Shown here piece after piece: positions 44,139 through 52,810 of a stretch of DNA of 64,000 nt. Under the pieces are notes generated by a model. The model made no database searches, was not told where the DNA came from, and worked only from the letters and a program-made list of their open reading frames with translations. How positions within the stretch are numbered: the first letter of the stretch is position 1; each line of letters begins with the position of its first letter. This stretch comes from Corynebacterium heidelbergense (lineage in GTDB: Bacteria > Actinomycetota > Actinomycetes > Mycobacteriales > Mycobacteriaceae): the NCBI RefSeq assembly GCF_028609845.1, contig NZ_CP063191.1, forward strand, positions 1,984,001-2,048,000. The letters are read 5' to 3'. The translations under genes were made by a program, and so were the position numbers.

Positions 44139-45122
44139 ATGCCCCAGAACCCATCCGATGCAACCGACTCCACGCAGTCCGGCGAACAGGTCGGAACCAA
44201 CCTCGGTTTCCTGCCCGCTTTTCTCGTCTCCCTGGCCAAGCCCACCCTCAAGCCCAAGGGAGTAAACGACTTCTCGCCTGTTGCCGAGGGGCAGGTACCC
44301 GTCGTGCTCATCCACGGCACCTGGCTCAACGCCTTCAACACGTGGTCCTACCTGGCCCCCCAACTCGAGCATGCGGGCTACCGTGTTTTCGCCTTCAACT
44401 ACGGCCGGGATACCTACTCGCTAACGGGTAAGCCCAAGGCGGTGTACGGCACCGCGAGCATCCTAGAGAGCCAGAAGGAGGTGGCCGCCTTCATCGACGA
44501 GGTACTTGAGCGCACCGGCGCTCGGCAGGTGGATCTAATTGGCCACTCCCAGGGTGTTGCCCAGGCTCGCCTTTACCTCACGGATTCCGGGGGCGCGAAC
44601 CCGGAGCACCCAGAGCAGAACAAGGTTCGCAAGCTGGTGGGCATCAGTGGCTGCAACCACGGCACCACCCTGTCTGGCGTTGCCTCTTTCGGAAAGTTCC
44701 TGGATCGCACCGGCATCCTGGACGATCCCATCCGCCGCGTACTGGGGTCTTCGGCGCTGGATCAGCGGCTTGGCTCGGACACGGTGGCCCACCTCAACCG
44801 CCACGGCGATACCGTTCCGGGCGTGGACTACACAATGATCTGCTCCCGCTACGACCAGATCGTCACCCCCTGGCGCACTCAACGCCTAGAGGCGGGGCCC
44901 GGCGCTACGGTCCGCAACCTGCTGGTGCAGACCGGCAACGTGAAGGATTTCTCCGACCACATGGCCGTGCTGTACTCGCCGAAAGTGCTGGACCTCGTTC
45001 TCGAGGCCCTGGAAGGGGAGGAAAGCTACCGGTCGGGCCACCCCCACGTCACCGGCACGGTTTTGCCTTTCCTCGGGTCTCTGCCCAAGGTTCCGTGGCG
45101 GCAAGTGCTGCGCCGCAAGTAG
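44139..45122 (+). CDS. Alpha/beta-hydrolase lipase or esterase
   Basis: 327 residues of the class 2 lipase/EstA type. Oxyanion-hole region VVLIHGTWLNAFNTWSYLAP, the nucleophile elbow GHSQG in VDLIGHSQGVAQARLYL near residue 145, and a late acid/histidine region (MICSRYDQIVTPWRT, KDFSDHMAVLYSP). No clear signal peptide: the N-terminus is polar with a weak hydrophobic patch at about residues 25-33, so location is uncertain. The ATG at 44139 has AGGAGA upstream. It lies between rplJ and rplA, reversed relative to both, and has no functional link to them. Confidence 0.85.
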   Translation: MPQNPSDATDSTQSGEQVGTNLGFLPAFLVSLAKPTLKPKGVNDFSPVAEGQVPVVLIHGTWLNAFNTWSYLAPQLEHAGYRVFAFNYGRDTYSLTGKPKAVYGTASILESQKEVAAFIDEVLERTGARQVDLIGHSQGVAQARLYLTDSGGANPEHPEQNKVRKLVGISGCNHGTTLSGVASFGKFLDRTGILDDPIRRVLGSSALDQRLGSDTVAHLNRHGDTVPGVDYTMICSRYDQIVTPWRTQRLEAGPGATVRNLLVQTGNVKDFSDHMAVLYSPKVLDLVLEALEGEESYRSGHPHVTGTVLPFLGSLPKVPWRQVLRRK

Positions 45123-45145
45123 GCGTAGTTCCCCCCGGTCCCCTC

Positions 45146-45160
45146 CCCCTTCGGAAGGGG
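45146..45160. terminator. Hairpin between the lipase gene and rplA
   Basis: CCCCTTC (45146-45152) pairs with GAAGGGG (45154-45160); further GTCCCC/GGGGAC repeats around it can form alternative stems. It sits in the 64-bp convergent gap, the place for a shared terminator, but no U run follows on either strand. Confidence 0.45.
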
Positions 45161-45186
45161 ACCTCCCCCTCGGAGCGAAAGGGGAC

Positions 45187-45897
45187 TTACGCCTCGACGG
45201 TGAAGTCCTTCACCACGGTCTCGTCCACGTGAACAGACGGGCTGTTGGTGGCGGAGAAGGTCACGCGCTTGAGGTACTTGCCCTTCGCGGCCGAGGGCTT
45301 GATACGCAGCAGCTCGTCGATGAGCGCACCGTAGTTCCCGGCGAGCTGTTCCTCGGTGAAGGAGGCCTTGCCGATAATGGCGTGCAGGTTGGAGGCCTTG
45401 TCCACGCGGAAGGAGATCTTGCCGCCCTTGATCTCGCGGACAGCCTTGGCCACGTCGGTGGTCACGGTGCCCGTCTTGGGGTTCGGCATGAGGCCGCGCG
45501 GGCCCAGGACTCGGGCGACCCGGCCAACCTTGGCCATCTGGTCGGGGGTGGCGATGGCGGCATCAAAGTCCGTCCAGCCGCCCTGGATGCGCTCGATGAG
45601 CTCGGAGGTGCCCACCACGTCTGCGCCTGCCTCCTCGGCGGCGGTGGCGTTCGGCCCCTCCGCGAACACGACGACCCGCACGGTCTTACCCGTGCCGTTG
45701 GGCAGGGAGACGGTGCCGCGGACGAGCTGGTCCGCCTTGCGGGGATCCACGCCGAGGCGGATGGCCACGTCGATGGTCGGGTCGTAGCTGGTGGGGGCGA
45801 TTTCCTTCACCAGCTTGATGGCGTCCAGCGGACGGTAGGTGCGGTTCTTGTCGATCTTTTCCAGGGCGGCGCGGTAGGCCTTGGACGTCTTGCTCAT
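45187..45897 (-). CDS. rplA: 50S ribosomal protein L1
   Basis: L1-stalk protein, 236 residues from the ATG at 45897, with GGGAG upstream. Conserved: [91 protein letters not shown] and [13 protein letters not shown]. It is 255 bp from rplK, a wider gap than in most bacteria. Confidence 0.97.
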   Translation of the reverse strand: MSKTSKAYRAALEKIDKNRTYRPLDAIKLVKEIAPTSYDPTIDVAIRLGVDPRKADQLVRGTVSLPNGTGKTVRVVVFAEGPNATAAEEAGADVVGTSELIERIQGGWTDFDAAIATPDQMAKVGRVARVLGPRGLMPNPKTGTVTTDVAKAVREIKGGKISFRVDKASNLHAIIGKASFTEEQLAGNYGALIDELLRIKPSAAKGKYLKRVTFSATNSPSVHVDETVVKDFTVEA

Positions 45898-46152
45898 TGG
45901 AGCTCCCATTCGTATGTCATCGGTCGCCGCCGCGTTCGGTATCCCTCCTTCCGCTTGACCAACCACCTGCGCTCCGAGCGGGGCCGATGGTAGAAGTTCA
46001 CGGAAGGAGGGCGGACAGAAAGCGGGGGCGGACCGCTTGGTGTAGCGGAAGTTGTGGTCTCGTGGGCGCGAAGTTCCCTCGCGGGCCAGCAAGATTGGGC
46101 CCTGCCACGGTTGTTCCTGTATGTGCTCTTCGCCTTGTGGTGGGGGTGTCCG

Positions 46153-46599
46153 CTAGGCGGGCATTCCCTCCACGGTGATGCCCATGGAACGAGCGGTACC
46201 GGCGATAGACCGGGCACCCATTTCCACGTCGTTGGCGTTCATGTCTTCCTTCTTGGTCGCAGCGATTTCCTTGCACTGCTCCCAGGTCACGGAGCCGACC
46301 TTATCGGTGTGCGGCACGCCGGAGCCCTTTTGCAGGCCGGCTGCCTTGAGCAGGAGCTTGGCTGCGGGGGGAGTCTTCAGCTTGAAGGTGAAGGTGCGGT
46401 CCTCGTAGACCGTAATCTCCACCGGCACGATGTTGCCGCGCTGGGACTCGGTAGCGGCGTTGTAGGCCTTGGTGAACTCCATGATGTTCACGCCGTGGGC
46501 ACCCAGGGCCGGGCCGACCGGCGGTGCCGGGGTGGCCTGACCAGCGGGGATCTGCAGCTTAATGAGGCCGGAGACCTTCTTTTTCTTCTTCGGTGCCAT
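46153..46599 (-). CDS. rplK: 50S ribosomal protein L11
   Basis: GTPase-associated-centre protein and thiostrepton target, 148 residues. Conserved [46 protein letters not shown], and [13 protein letters not shown]. Start ATG at 46599; a TTG lies one codon earlier. Follows nusG. Confidence 0.97.
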   Translation of the reverse strand: MAPKKKKKVSGLIKLQIPAGQATPAPPVGPALGAHGVNIMEFTKAYNAATESQRGNIVPVEITVYEDRTFTFKLKTPPAAKLLLKAAGLQKGSGVPHTDKVGSVTWEQCKEIAATKKEDMNANDVEMGARSIAGTARSMGITVEGMPA

Positions 46600-46824
46600 C
46601 AATTACCTTCTTTCTGTTATCGGGCCCCCCATGCGCCCGTGATGCCCGCGCGAGGTGGGTGGCGTCCGCAAGAAAACAGAACATGAGATTGAGGACGCCA
46701 CCAACCCGGCGCTACCCCCAGTGATGGCCACCGAGGGGGACAACAATGCTGGTGGGAGCGGGGGATCCCGACCGGATGCCGGATTTTCACCAGCCACCGG
46801 AATGTGTATAGAACCGGGCTAACC

Positions 46825-47841
46825 CTAGTTCAGCTTCTCTACCTGATCAAATTCCAGCTCCACCGGGGTCTCGCGGCCGAAGATGGAGACCATGGCCTTC
46901 AGCCGGTTGGTGGATGTGTCGATCTCGGAGATCGTGGCCGACACAGAAGCGAAGGGGCCGGACAAGATCGTCACGGACTCGCCGACCTCGTAATCGACAA
47001 CAACCTCGTCGCCTGCGGGCTTCGGCGGGGTGGCGATGCCGGTGGAGGACACGTCCACCGCCCCGGCAACCTCCCCGTCCTCGCCCTCCGGCTTGGCCGC
47101 TGCGGTGGCGGTCTCCGGGGGCAGGAGGAACTTAGCGACCTCGCGAACCTTCACCGGGGTGGGCTTGCCCTCGTTGCCGACGAAGCTGGTCACGCCCGGG
47201 GTATCCCGCACCACGGACCAGGAGGCATCCTCCAGGGACATGCGCACCAGGACGTAGCCGGGCAGCAGCTTCCGCTTCACCTGCTTGCGCTTGCCATCCC
47301 GCAGCTCCGTGACTTCCTCGATGGGCACGACGACCTCATGGATCAGCTCGTCTACCCCGAGGGTCTGCGCACGCATCTCCAGGTTGGTCTTCACTTTGTT
47401 CTCGTAACCGGAGTAGCACTGGATGATGTACCAATCGCCGGGGAGCTTCTTCAGCGCGCGCATGAATTCGCGGAGGCGGGTCTTGTAGGCCTGCATCGCG
47501 GCATCTTCCAAATCCTGCTGGGCTGCTGCGGGGTCGGCTCCAAGTTCAGCCGCACCGGAGTCGGCGGACGCCGCGGCACCGGAGGAGGAGTCCGCGGCAG
47601 ATTGAGAGGTATCGGCCGTTAGGGAAGCGCCGCCGTCGGCCGTAGCGGGGTCCCCCTCGTGGCCATCGTGATCACCCAACTGCTGGGCGGCGGTGACATC
47701 CGCCCGCTTTTCCGCCACTTCCCGCTGCACGTCCTCCTGGGCGGCGGCGGCAAGGGTTTCAGCGGTGAGCTGCTCCGGCTGGGTTTCGGTGGTTTGAGCT
47801 GCTTCTATCTGGGTTTCTGCGGCGTGGTTGTCTTCGGACAT
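46825..47841 (-). CDS. nusG: Transcription termination/antitermination factor NusG
   Basis: 338 residues, much longer than the E. coli protein (181). Residues 1 to about 110 are an acidic Ala/Glu/Asp-rich extension. The NGN domain follows ([44 protein letters not shown]), then a linker of about 50 residues, then the KOW domain ([19 protein letters not shown]). The extension is an actinobacterial trait. NusG binds RNA polymerase and links it to Rho or to ribosomal S10. A terminator-like hairpin lies between secE and this gene. Confidence 0.96.
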   Translation of the reverse strand: MSEDNHAAETQIEAAQTTETQPEQLTAETLAAAAQEDVQREVAEKRADVTAAQQLGDHDGHEGDPATADGGASLTADTSQSAADSSSGAAASADSGAAELGADPAAAQQDLEDAAMQAYKTRLREFMRALKKLPGDWYIIQCYSGYENKVKTNLEMRAQTLGVDELIHEVVVPIEEVTELRDGKRKQVKRKLLPGYVLVRMSLEDASWSVVRDTPGVTSFVGNEGKPTPVKVREVAKFLLPPETATAAAKPEGEDGEVAGAVDVSSTGIATPPKPAGDEVVVDYEVGESVTILSGPFASVSATISEIDTSTNRLKAMVSIFGRETPVELEFDQVEKLN

Positions 47842-47970
47842 AGCGGTTGATGGTCCTTTCTTCGGGTGCCTCCGGCTAGCAAAGGTCTCGACCGGGAGGT
47901 TCAGGATGACCTCCGGGGGAAGGTGCGCCGGTAAGAGAGGCAGCACCCGATAGCCTCACGAAAAATCCGC

Positions 47971-48003
47971 CTCCCCGGAAGCGGTGGAGGCGGCTTGTTA
48001 TGC
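47971..48003 (-). terminator. Terminator-like hairpin between secE and nusG
   Basis: CCGCCTC (47977-47983) pairs with GAGGCGG (47997-48003) around a 13-nt loop, followed on the minus strand by AUUUUU (A run 47971-47975). It begins 18 bp after the secE stop. A full stop here would separate secE from nusG, normally one operon. Confidence 0.7.
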
Positions 48004-48020
48004 GTGCGAGTGTAGCACGC

Positions 48021-48383
48021 TTAAACGTCGAAAATGAACTTGAGGGCGAGGTTTGCCACGTAATCCACGCCCGCCACGAGGGCCGTCATGAGGGCCAGGA
48101 AGACAAGGACCACGATGGTGTAGGTCACCATCTCCCGACCCGTAGGCCAGATGACCTTGGACATTTCGCGGAACACGCCCTTGACGTAGTCCACGATCGC
48201 CGCAAAGGGGTTGCGACGGGTCTTGACGACGTCCGGGGACTTGCGGGCAGTGCGTGCAGGCACTTTGGCCGTGGAGGGAGCACCTTCGGAAACCCCCGCG
48301 ACCTGCCGCTTCCCCTCTGGGCGCAAGCTGGCGGTTCGAGTAGCACCCCGGCGAGACGGGGTCTTCTTGCTCTCGTCGCTCAC
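48021..48383 (-). CDS. secE: Preprotein translocase subunit SecE
   Basis: Essential membrane subunit of the SecYEG channel, 120 residues. A basic N-terminal tail of about 60 residues is followed by the conserved amphipathic helix (YVKGVFREMSKVIWPTGREM) and one membrane helix (TIVVLVFLALMTALVAGVDY). It lies just downstream of tRNA-Trp, the common arrangement. Confidence 0.96.
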   Translation of the reverse strand: MSDESKKTPSRRGATRTASLRPEGKRQVAGVSEGAPSTAKVPARTARKSPDVVKTRRNPFAAIVDYVKGVFREMSKVIWPTGREMVTYTIVVLVFLALMTALVAGVDYVANLALKFIFDV

Positions 48384-48496
48384 AGATACGCCTCCTCGAG
48401 ACGGGGTTCATTCGCGATACTTCCACGCGAGGTGGGGGTTCGTTGTCCCACTGAAGATGCTAACCGAAGTTCGGCAGCACTTCCCGGGGAACCTTG

Positions 48497-48569
<73 letters not shown>

Positions 48570-48748
48570 TCGAACTAAGGAAGTGCCGGGGACGCATGCG
48601 ATATGGCGTGTTCCCGGCGCAACACGCAAGGAGTCTAGCAGCCCGGCGGGGGCGGGGGAAATTGCAGCGGCCCGTGGCGGGGCGCGCCCGCGGCCGACGG
48701 TGCGGGGGACCGTTGTCGGAGATCGGAAGCCATCGCGCCAGCGCGCGG

Positions 48749-48802
48749 AAAACCCCGCCCTCGCACCACCCCGAAAGTCAACGGGGAGAGACGAAAGCGG
48801 GG
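48749..48802 (-). terminator. Terminator hairpin after tRNA-Thr/Met
   Basis: CCCCGC (48753-48758) pairs with GCGGGG (48797-48802), with an inner CCCCG (48769-48773) / CGGGG (48782-48786) stem and a minus-strand UUUU tail (48749-48752). It follows tRNA-Met and separates it from tRNA-Trp/secE. Confidence 0.6.
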
Positions 48803-48812
48803 CCTTCGTTAT

Positions 48813-48889
48813 TGGTAGCGGTGGGGGGACTCGATCCCCCGACCTCACGATTATGAGTCGTGCGCTCTAACCAGCTGAGCTACACCGCC
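48813..48889 (-). tRNA. trnM: tRNA-Met (anticodon CAT)
   Basis: Minus-strand cloverleaf: acceptor GGCGGTG with CACCGCT (one G-U), anticodon loop CTCATAA, T-arm GGGGGATCGAGTCCCCC; CCA is encoded at 48813-48815. The G-U first pair and lack of initiator features suggest the elongator form. Confidence 0.93.
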
Positions 48890-48966
48890 ACGGTCATCAT
48901 CACCTTTGGCATCCGACGATCGAGCGCTGTCGCGCAGGAGCGCGCGGTAGCCACCGGAAATGACAG

Positions 48967-49039
48967 AGCCCCCTGACGGAATCGAACCGTCGACCTTTTC
49001 CTTACCATGGAAACGCTCTGCCGACTGAGCTAAGGGGGC
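48967..49039 (-). tRNA. trnT: tRNA-Thr (anticodon GGT)
   Basis: Minus-strand cloverleaf: acceptor GCCCCCT with AGGGGGC, anticodon stem TTTCC/GGAAA around ATGGTAA, T-arm GACGGTTCGATTCCGTC. CCA not encoded. Confidence 0.95.
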
Positions 49040-49191
49040 ATCACTCCACACGGGCCAGCAAGTTCACACCTGAGGGCCGTTGAAGCCTGAGAAAGCATAA
49101 CCACCCGGCGGCTTGATCTACAAATCGGCTGTTCCACGGGGTTTTCCAGCACCAATCGTCGGAACCTCGCCCCGATCCGATGGCACAACAA

Positions 49192-49249
49192 AGGAGGAGG
49201 GAACCAACCGAGTCCGCGTCGAGCGAATCTCGGAGGGTTCCCTCCTCCT
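49192..49249 (-). terminator. Long-stem terminator between tRNA-Tyr and tRNA-Thr
   Basis: AGGAGGAGGGAACC (49192-49205) pairs perfectly over 14 bp with 49236-49249; the loop holds a second stem CCGAG (49208-49212) / CTCGG (49229-49233). On the minus strand UUUGUUGU follows. It would end the tRNA-Tyr transcript. Confidence 0.75.
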
Positions 49250-49270
49250 GGATTGGCCGCAGTACGACCG

Positions 49271-49355
49271 TGGTGCCAGATGATGGATTCGAACCAACGT
49301 AGGCAGAGCCGACGGATTTACAATCCGCTCCCTTTGGCCGCTCGGGCAATCTGGC
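49271..49355 (-). tRNA. trnY: tRNA-Tyr (anticodon GTA)
   Basis: Class II tRNA with a long variable arm on the minus strand: acceptor GCCAGAT with ATCTGGC, anticodon loop TTGTAAA, T-arm with GGTTCGAATCC, and CCA encoded at 49271-49273. Confidence 0.94.
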
Positions 49356-49462
49356 GAACACCTCTCGGTGCGGTAGGTACCTTACTACGGGCGGTGATCG
49401 TTTACCTAACCGGGCCGCGGCGCTGGGGAAACGGCGGTTTTTCTAGCAGCTACCCCCCCTCG

Positions 49463-50503
49463 TTAGCCCAGTCGACGCAGCGCGAAATCCATGAGATGGC
49501 GCAAACCGTCCGCCGCTGGACCGGCAGGAAGCTTAGCCAGTTGCTCCTCCCCCAATTGCCGGTATCGCTCCACGGTGTGTTCCGCCCGCTCCCGGCCGGC
49601 GGACGCCCGAATCAACTCGAGGGCCTCGGCCACCAGGGCATCGTCGGACACGGGGCCCGTCAGGATTTCCCGCAACCGAGCCCCGCCCGGGCTGTCCTCC
49701 TGCAGGGCGTAAAGCACGGGCAGAGTGAACACCCCCTCCCGTAAATCGGTTCCTGGCGTCTTCCCCGATTCCTCCGACGGGGACCACACATCGATGATGT
49801 CATCCACAATCTGGAAGACCTGCCCCAGATAGCGGCCAAACTGCTGCAGAGCGCGGGACTCCTCCTCGGTAGCTCCGGCGTGCTTACTGCCGAGGTACCC
49901 GGCGGAGGCGATGAGCACACCCGTCTTCTCCTGGATCACTTCCATGTAGTGGTCCACCGGATCCACACCGGGAGCTGCGCCAACGGTCTCCCGCATCTGC
50001 CCGGTGACGAGCTCGCGGAAAGTGCGCGCGGAGTGGCGGACCGTCTCCACCCCAAGATCCGCCATCATGTCTGAAGCGACGGCGAAGAGGTAATCCCCCG
50101 CAAGGATGGCGATCGAATTATTCCAGCGGGCATTAGCGGATTTCGCGCCCCGCCGTCGATCCGCCTCGTCCATCACATCGTCGTGATAGAGGGTGGCCAG
50201 GTGGGTGAGCTCCACCACCACAGCGGCATCCACGACCTCGGCACTTTCCGCCCGCGGCCCGAATTGCGCCGCAATGAGTGCGAAGACCACGCGGAAGCGC
50301 TTGCCCCCTGCCCGGGCGAGGTGGCTGATCTTATCCGTGAGGAAATCCTCCCCCTGCACGAGAACAGCGGTCAGGCGTTCTTCCGCCCGGGCCAGCCCGG
50401 CGGAGATGGTGGCGTTGAGATGGGCATCCCCAAGGTCCGGCGCTACCGGCGGATTCGCAGCGCCGCCTGCCTCGCGTGTAACCATGTCCTGCGTTGCCCT
50501 CAT
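49463..50503 (-). CDS. hepB: Long-chain polyprenyl diphosphate synthase (menaquinone side chain)
   Basis: Head-to-tail prenyltransferase of the IspB/GrcC family, 346 residues, making the isoprenoid tail of menaquinone. Motifs: ARAGGKRFRVVF, first Asp-rich HDDVMDEADRRRG, DYLFAVASDMM, EKTGVLI, and second Asp-rich QIVDDIIDVWS. Starts at 50503 and 50485 are both possible; neither has a strong ribosome site. It is divergent from menJ and next to menG, so the menaquinone role is supported by context. Chain length cannot be read. Confidence 0.9.
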   Translation of the reverse strand: MRATQDMVTREAGGAANPPVAPDLGDAHLNATISAGLARAEERLTAVLVQGEDFLTDKISHLARAGGKRFRVVFALIAAQFGPRAESAEVVDAAVVVELTHLATLYHDDVMDEADRRRGAKSANARWNNSIAILAGDYLFAVASDMMADLGVETVRHSARTFRELVTGQMRETVGAAPGVDPVDHYMEVIQEKTGVLIASAGYLGSKHAGATEEESRALQQFGRYLGQVFQIVDDIIDVWSPSEESGKTPGTDLREGVFTLPVLYALQEDSPGGARLREILTGPVSDDALVAEALELIRASAGRERAEHTVERYRQLGEEQLAKLPAGPAADGLRHLMDFALRRLG

Positions 50504-50608
50504 CCTTTGGTTTCCGCGCCCCGCCGTGGCAGGGCCCCAAGTCCGTTCCCACGATACAGTAGCGGACCTCCCCCGCCGGGGCCCCCTCGCGTGCAACAAT
50601 CGACGACG

Positions 50609-51982
50609 ATGCCCAAGTCAGTCCCGTCCGCACACCCCACCCAGCCGCGCGCCCCAAAACCGAGATCCGCCGAGCAGCTCACCGCCGATGTCCTCATCAT
50701 CGGTGGGGGACCCGCAGGCTCCTCCGCCGCCTGCCACTGCGCCGCCCAAGGGTTGGACACCCTGGTGGTGGACTTCGCGGACATGCTGGAACACCCCCGG
50801 GACAAAACGTGCGGGGACGGGTTAACCCCACGGGCCGTTACGGCGCTGCAGGACATGGGGGCGGGGCACATCCTGGCCCACCGCCCCGCCATCGAGGGGC
50901 TCAAGCTGCACGGTTTCGGCGGATCCGTCACAGTCCCCTGGCCGAAACAGAACAGGTTCGCCCCACAGGGCAGCGCCATCGCCCGAACGGAACTCGATAC
51001 GGCCCTGCTGGCCCACGCTGTGGCTTCCGGGGCTCGGTTCCGCGGCGGCCTGCGCGCCGTGGCTGCCCACACCAATAAGCTCCAGCCATCCTCTGTTACC
51101 AACGTTCGATGCGTGGACACGCTGGTCGGGGAGCACCCGGTGGATATCCGGGCTCGTTGGGTCCTGCTCGCCGAGGGGGTACGCAGCCGCATTGCCCGCC
51201 AGCTCGGGGTGTACTGGCTGCGAGGCATGGTGCACGGGGTGGCAGCGCGCAGCTACATTCGCACCCCGCGGGGCGGGGAACCGTGGATTCATACGGACGT
51301 GGAGCTGCGCGACGGACAAGACCAGGTCCAACCGGGTTACGGTTGGGTCTTCCCGCTGGGGGGCGACCGGGCAAATCTGGGCTGTGGCGCCCTGGCGACT
51401 GACCGCTACCCGGTGCAGGTGGGCACGAAGAGGTTGCTGCACACCTACGCGGAGCAGGTGCAGGGTTATTGGCACCATTCGGGGCCCACGGACATCACCA
51501 GTGCCCTACTGCCGATGGGTGGGGCGGTCACCCGGGTGGCCGGGGCCAACTGGGCGGCACTTGGGGATACCGCGGCGCTAGTGAACCCGCTGAACGGGGA
51601 AGGCATCGACTATGCCCTGGAGAGTGGACGCTTAGTGGCCCAGGCCATTGGGGAGGCCGGTCCCGCCGGGCGACGGGGAGCGGGAGGCAGCCTCAGTCGG
51701 CTCTGGCCCGATCTCTTGCGCAGTGAGTACGGCCACGCCTTCAGCATCGCCCGGCGCCTGGCCTTGCTCATCGCGGTGCCTGGCCTGCTGCCCTCCTTTG
51801 GCCCTCTGGCCATGCGGGGCCCCACTGCTGCCCCGGTAATGGGCGTGGCGGTGCGGTTCATGGGCAACCTCGTCACGGCAGAAGACCGGGATGTTGCGGC
51901 CCGGGTGTTTCGGGCGGCGGGCCGCGTTAGCGGGGTGTGGGACCGGGTGGCAGCAGCCGAGTCCCGGCCGTTGTTCGGGTAG
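50609..51982 (+). CDS. menJ: Geranylgeranyl-reductase-family menaquinone reductase
   Basis: FAD-dependent reductase of 457 residues. FAD site LIIGGGPAGSSAACHCA near residue 31, the family motif DKTCGDGLTPRAV, GSAIARTELD, GYGWVFPLGG and the second FAD motif ALGDTAALVNPLNGEGI. In Mycobacterium, MenJ saturates one double bond of the menaquinone tail (MK-9 to MK-9(H2)); the same place beside menG and the prenyl synthase supports that role here. The ATG at 50609 opens a short N-terminal extension. Convergent with menG. Confidence 0.9.
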   Translation: MPKSVPSAHPTQPRAPKPRSAEQLTADVLIIGGGPAGSSAACHCAAQGLDTLVVDFADMLEHPRDKTCGDGLTPRAVTALQDMGAGHILAHRPAIEGLKLHGFGGSVTVPWPKQNRFAPQGSAIARTELDTALLAHAVASGARFRGGLRAVAAHTNKLQPSSVTNVRCVDTLVGEHPVDIRARWVLLAEGVRSRIARQLGVYWLRGMVHGVAARSYIRTPRGGEPWIHTDVELRDGQDQVQPGYGWVFPLGGDRANLGCGALATDRYPVQVGTKRLLHTYAEQVQGYWHHSGPTDITSALLPMGGAVTRVAGANWAALGDTAALVNPLNGEGIDYALESGRLVAQAIGEAGPAGRRGAGGSLSRLWPDLLRSEYGHAFSIARRLALLIAVPGLLPSFGPLAMRGPTAAPVMGVAVRFMGNLVTAEDRDVAARVFRAAGRVSGVWDRVAAAESRPLFG

Positions 51983-52017
51983 CCGGTTCGCCGGGTGGTC
52001 GGCCAGGGCCCCGCCCG

Positions 52018-52704
52018 CTAGGCCTTGACCGCAGTGTGCAGCGCCACGATGCCTGCGGTGAGGTTGCGCCAGGTGACGTTGGCCCACCCATTGGCCTGGA
52101 TCTCTGCGGCGAGGGTCTGCTGGTCTGGCCACGCGCGGATCGATTCGGCGAGGTATTCGTAGGCCTCCGCGTTAGAGCTAACCACCCGCGCGACCGCGGG
52201 CAGGGCGCGCATGAGGTAGTTCTTGTACACCTCGGAGAACACGGGAATCACCGGCGTGGAGAATTCCGCGATGGCCAGCTTGCCGCCGCGCTTGGTAACG
52301 CGGGCCATTTCGCGCAGCCCGGCACGGAAGTCTACGATGTTGCGCAGCCCATAGCTAATGGTCACAGCGTCGAAAGTGTTGTCCGCGAAGGGCAGTTGGG
52401 TGCCGTCGGCGCAAAGTTTGGGCACGTCGCGATGGGATCCGGCGGCGAGCATGCCGTAGGAGAAGTCGCAGGCGATGCAGTAGGCCCCGGTGCGGGCGAG
52501 TTCCTCGGTGGACACCGCAGTCCCAGCGGCGAGGTCGAGCACGACGTCGGTGGGCTTGAGGTCAAGGCGCCGCCTGGTTTCCCTGCGCCAGTGGCGGTCC
52601 TGGCCGAAGCTGAGGACCGTGTTGGTGAGGTCGTAGTTTTTACCCACGGCGTCGAACATCGTCGCCACGTCGTGGGGTTTTTTTTCAAGGCTGGCGCGGG
52701 ACAC
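52018..52704 (-). CDS. menG: Demethylmenaquinone methyltransferase
   Basis: SAM-dependent C-methyltransferase (UbiE/MenG), last step of menaquinone synthesis, 228 residues. SAM motif [17 protein letters not shown], the conserved N-terminal [27 protein letters not shown], and [20 protein letters not shown] near the C-terminal half. GTG start at 52704. Codons 7-9 hold a run of eight A on the coding strand (52678-52685), rare in this GC-rich sequence. Confidence 0.95.
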   Translation of the reverse strand: MSRASLEKKPHDVATMFDAVGKNYDLTNTVLSFGQDRHWRRETRRRLDLKPTDVVLDLAAGTAVSTEELARTGAYCIACDFSYGMLAAGSHRDVPKLCADGTQLPFADNTFDAVTISYGLRNIVDFRAGLREMARVTKRGGKLAIAEFSTPVIPVFSEVYKNYLMRALPAVARVVSSNAEAYEYLAESIRAWPDQQTLAAEIQANGWANVTWRNLTAGIVALHTAVKA

Positions 52705-52810
52705 GGTTGCTCATTCTACGCACCGGGTCGGGCAGGGGCGGGGCGAACGTCCGGGCTACGTCCAGCCGACGTCATCCGCCTGCGAGTCACCCACGCGGTA
52801 AGGTGCCGGG

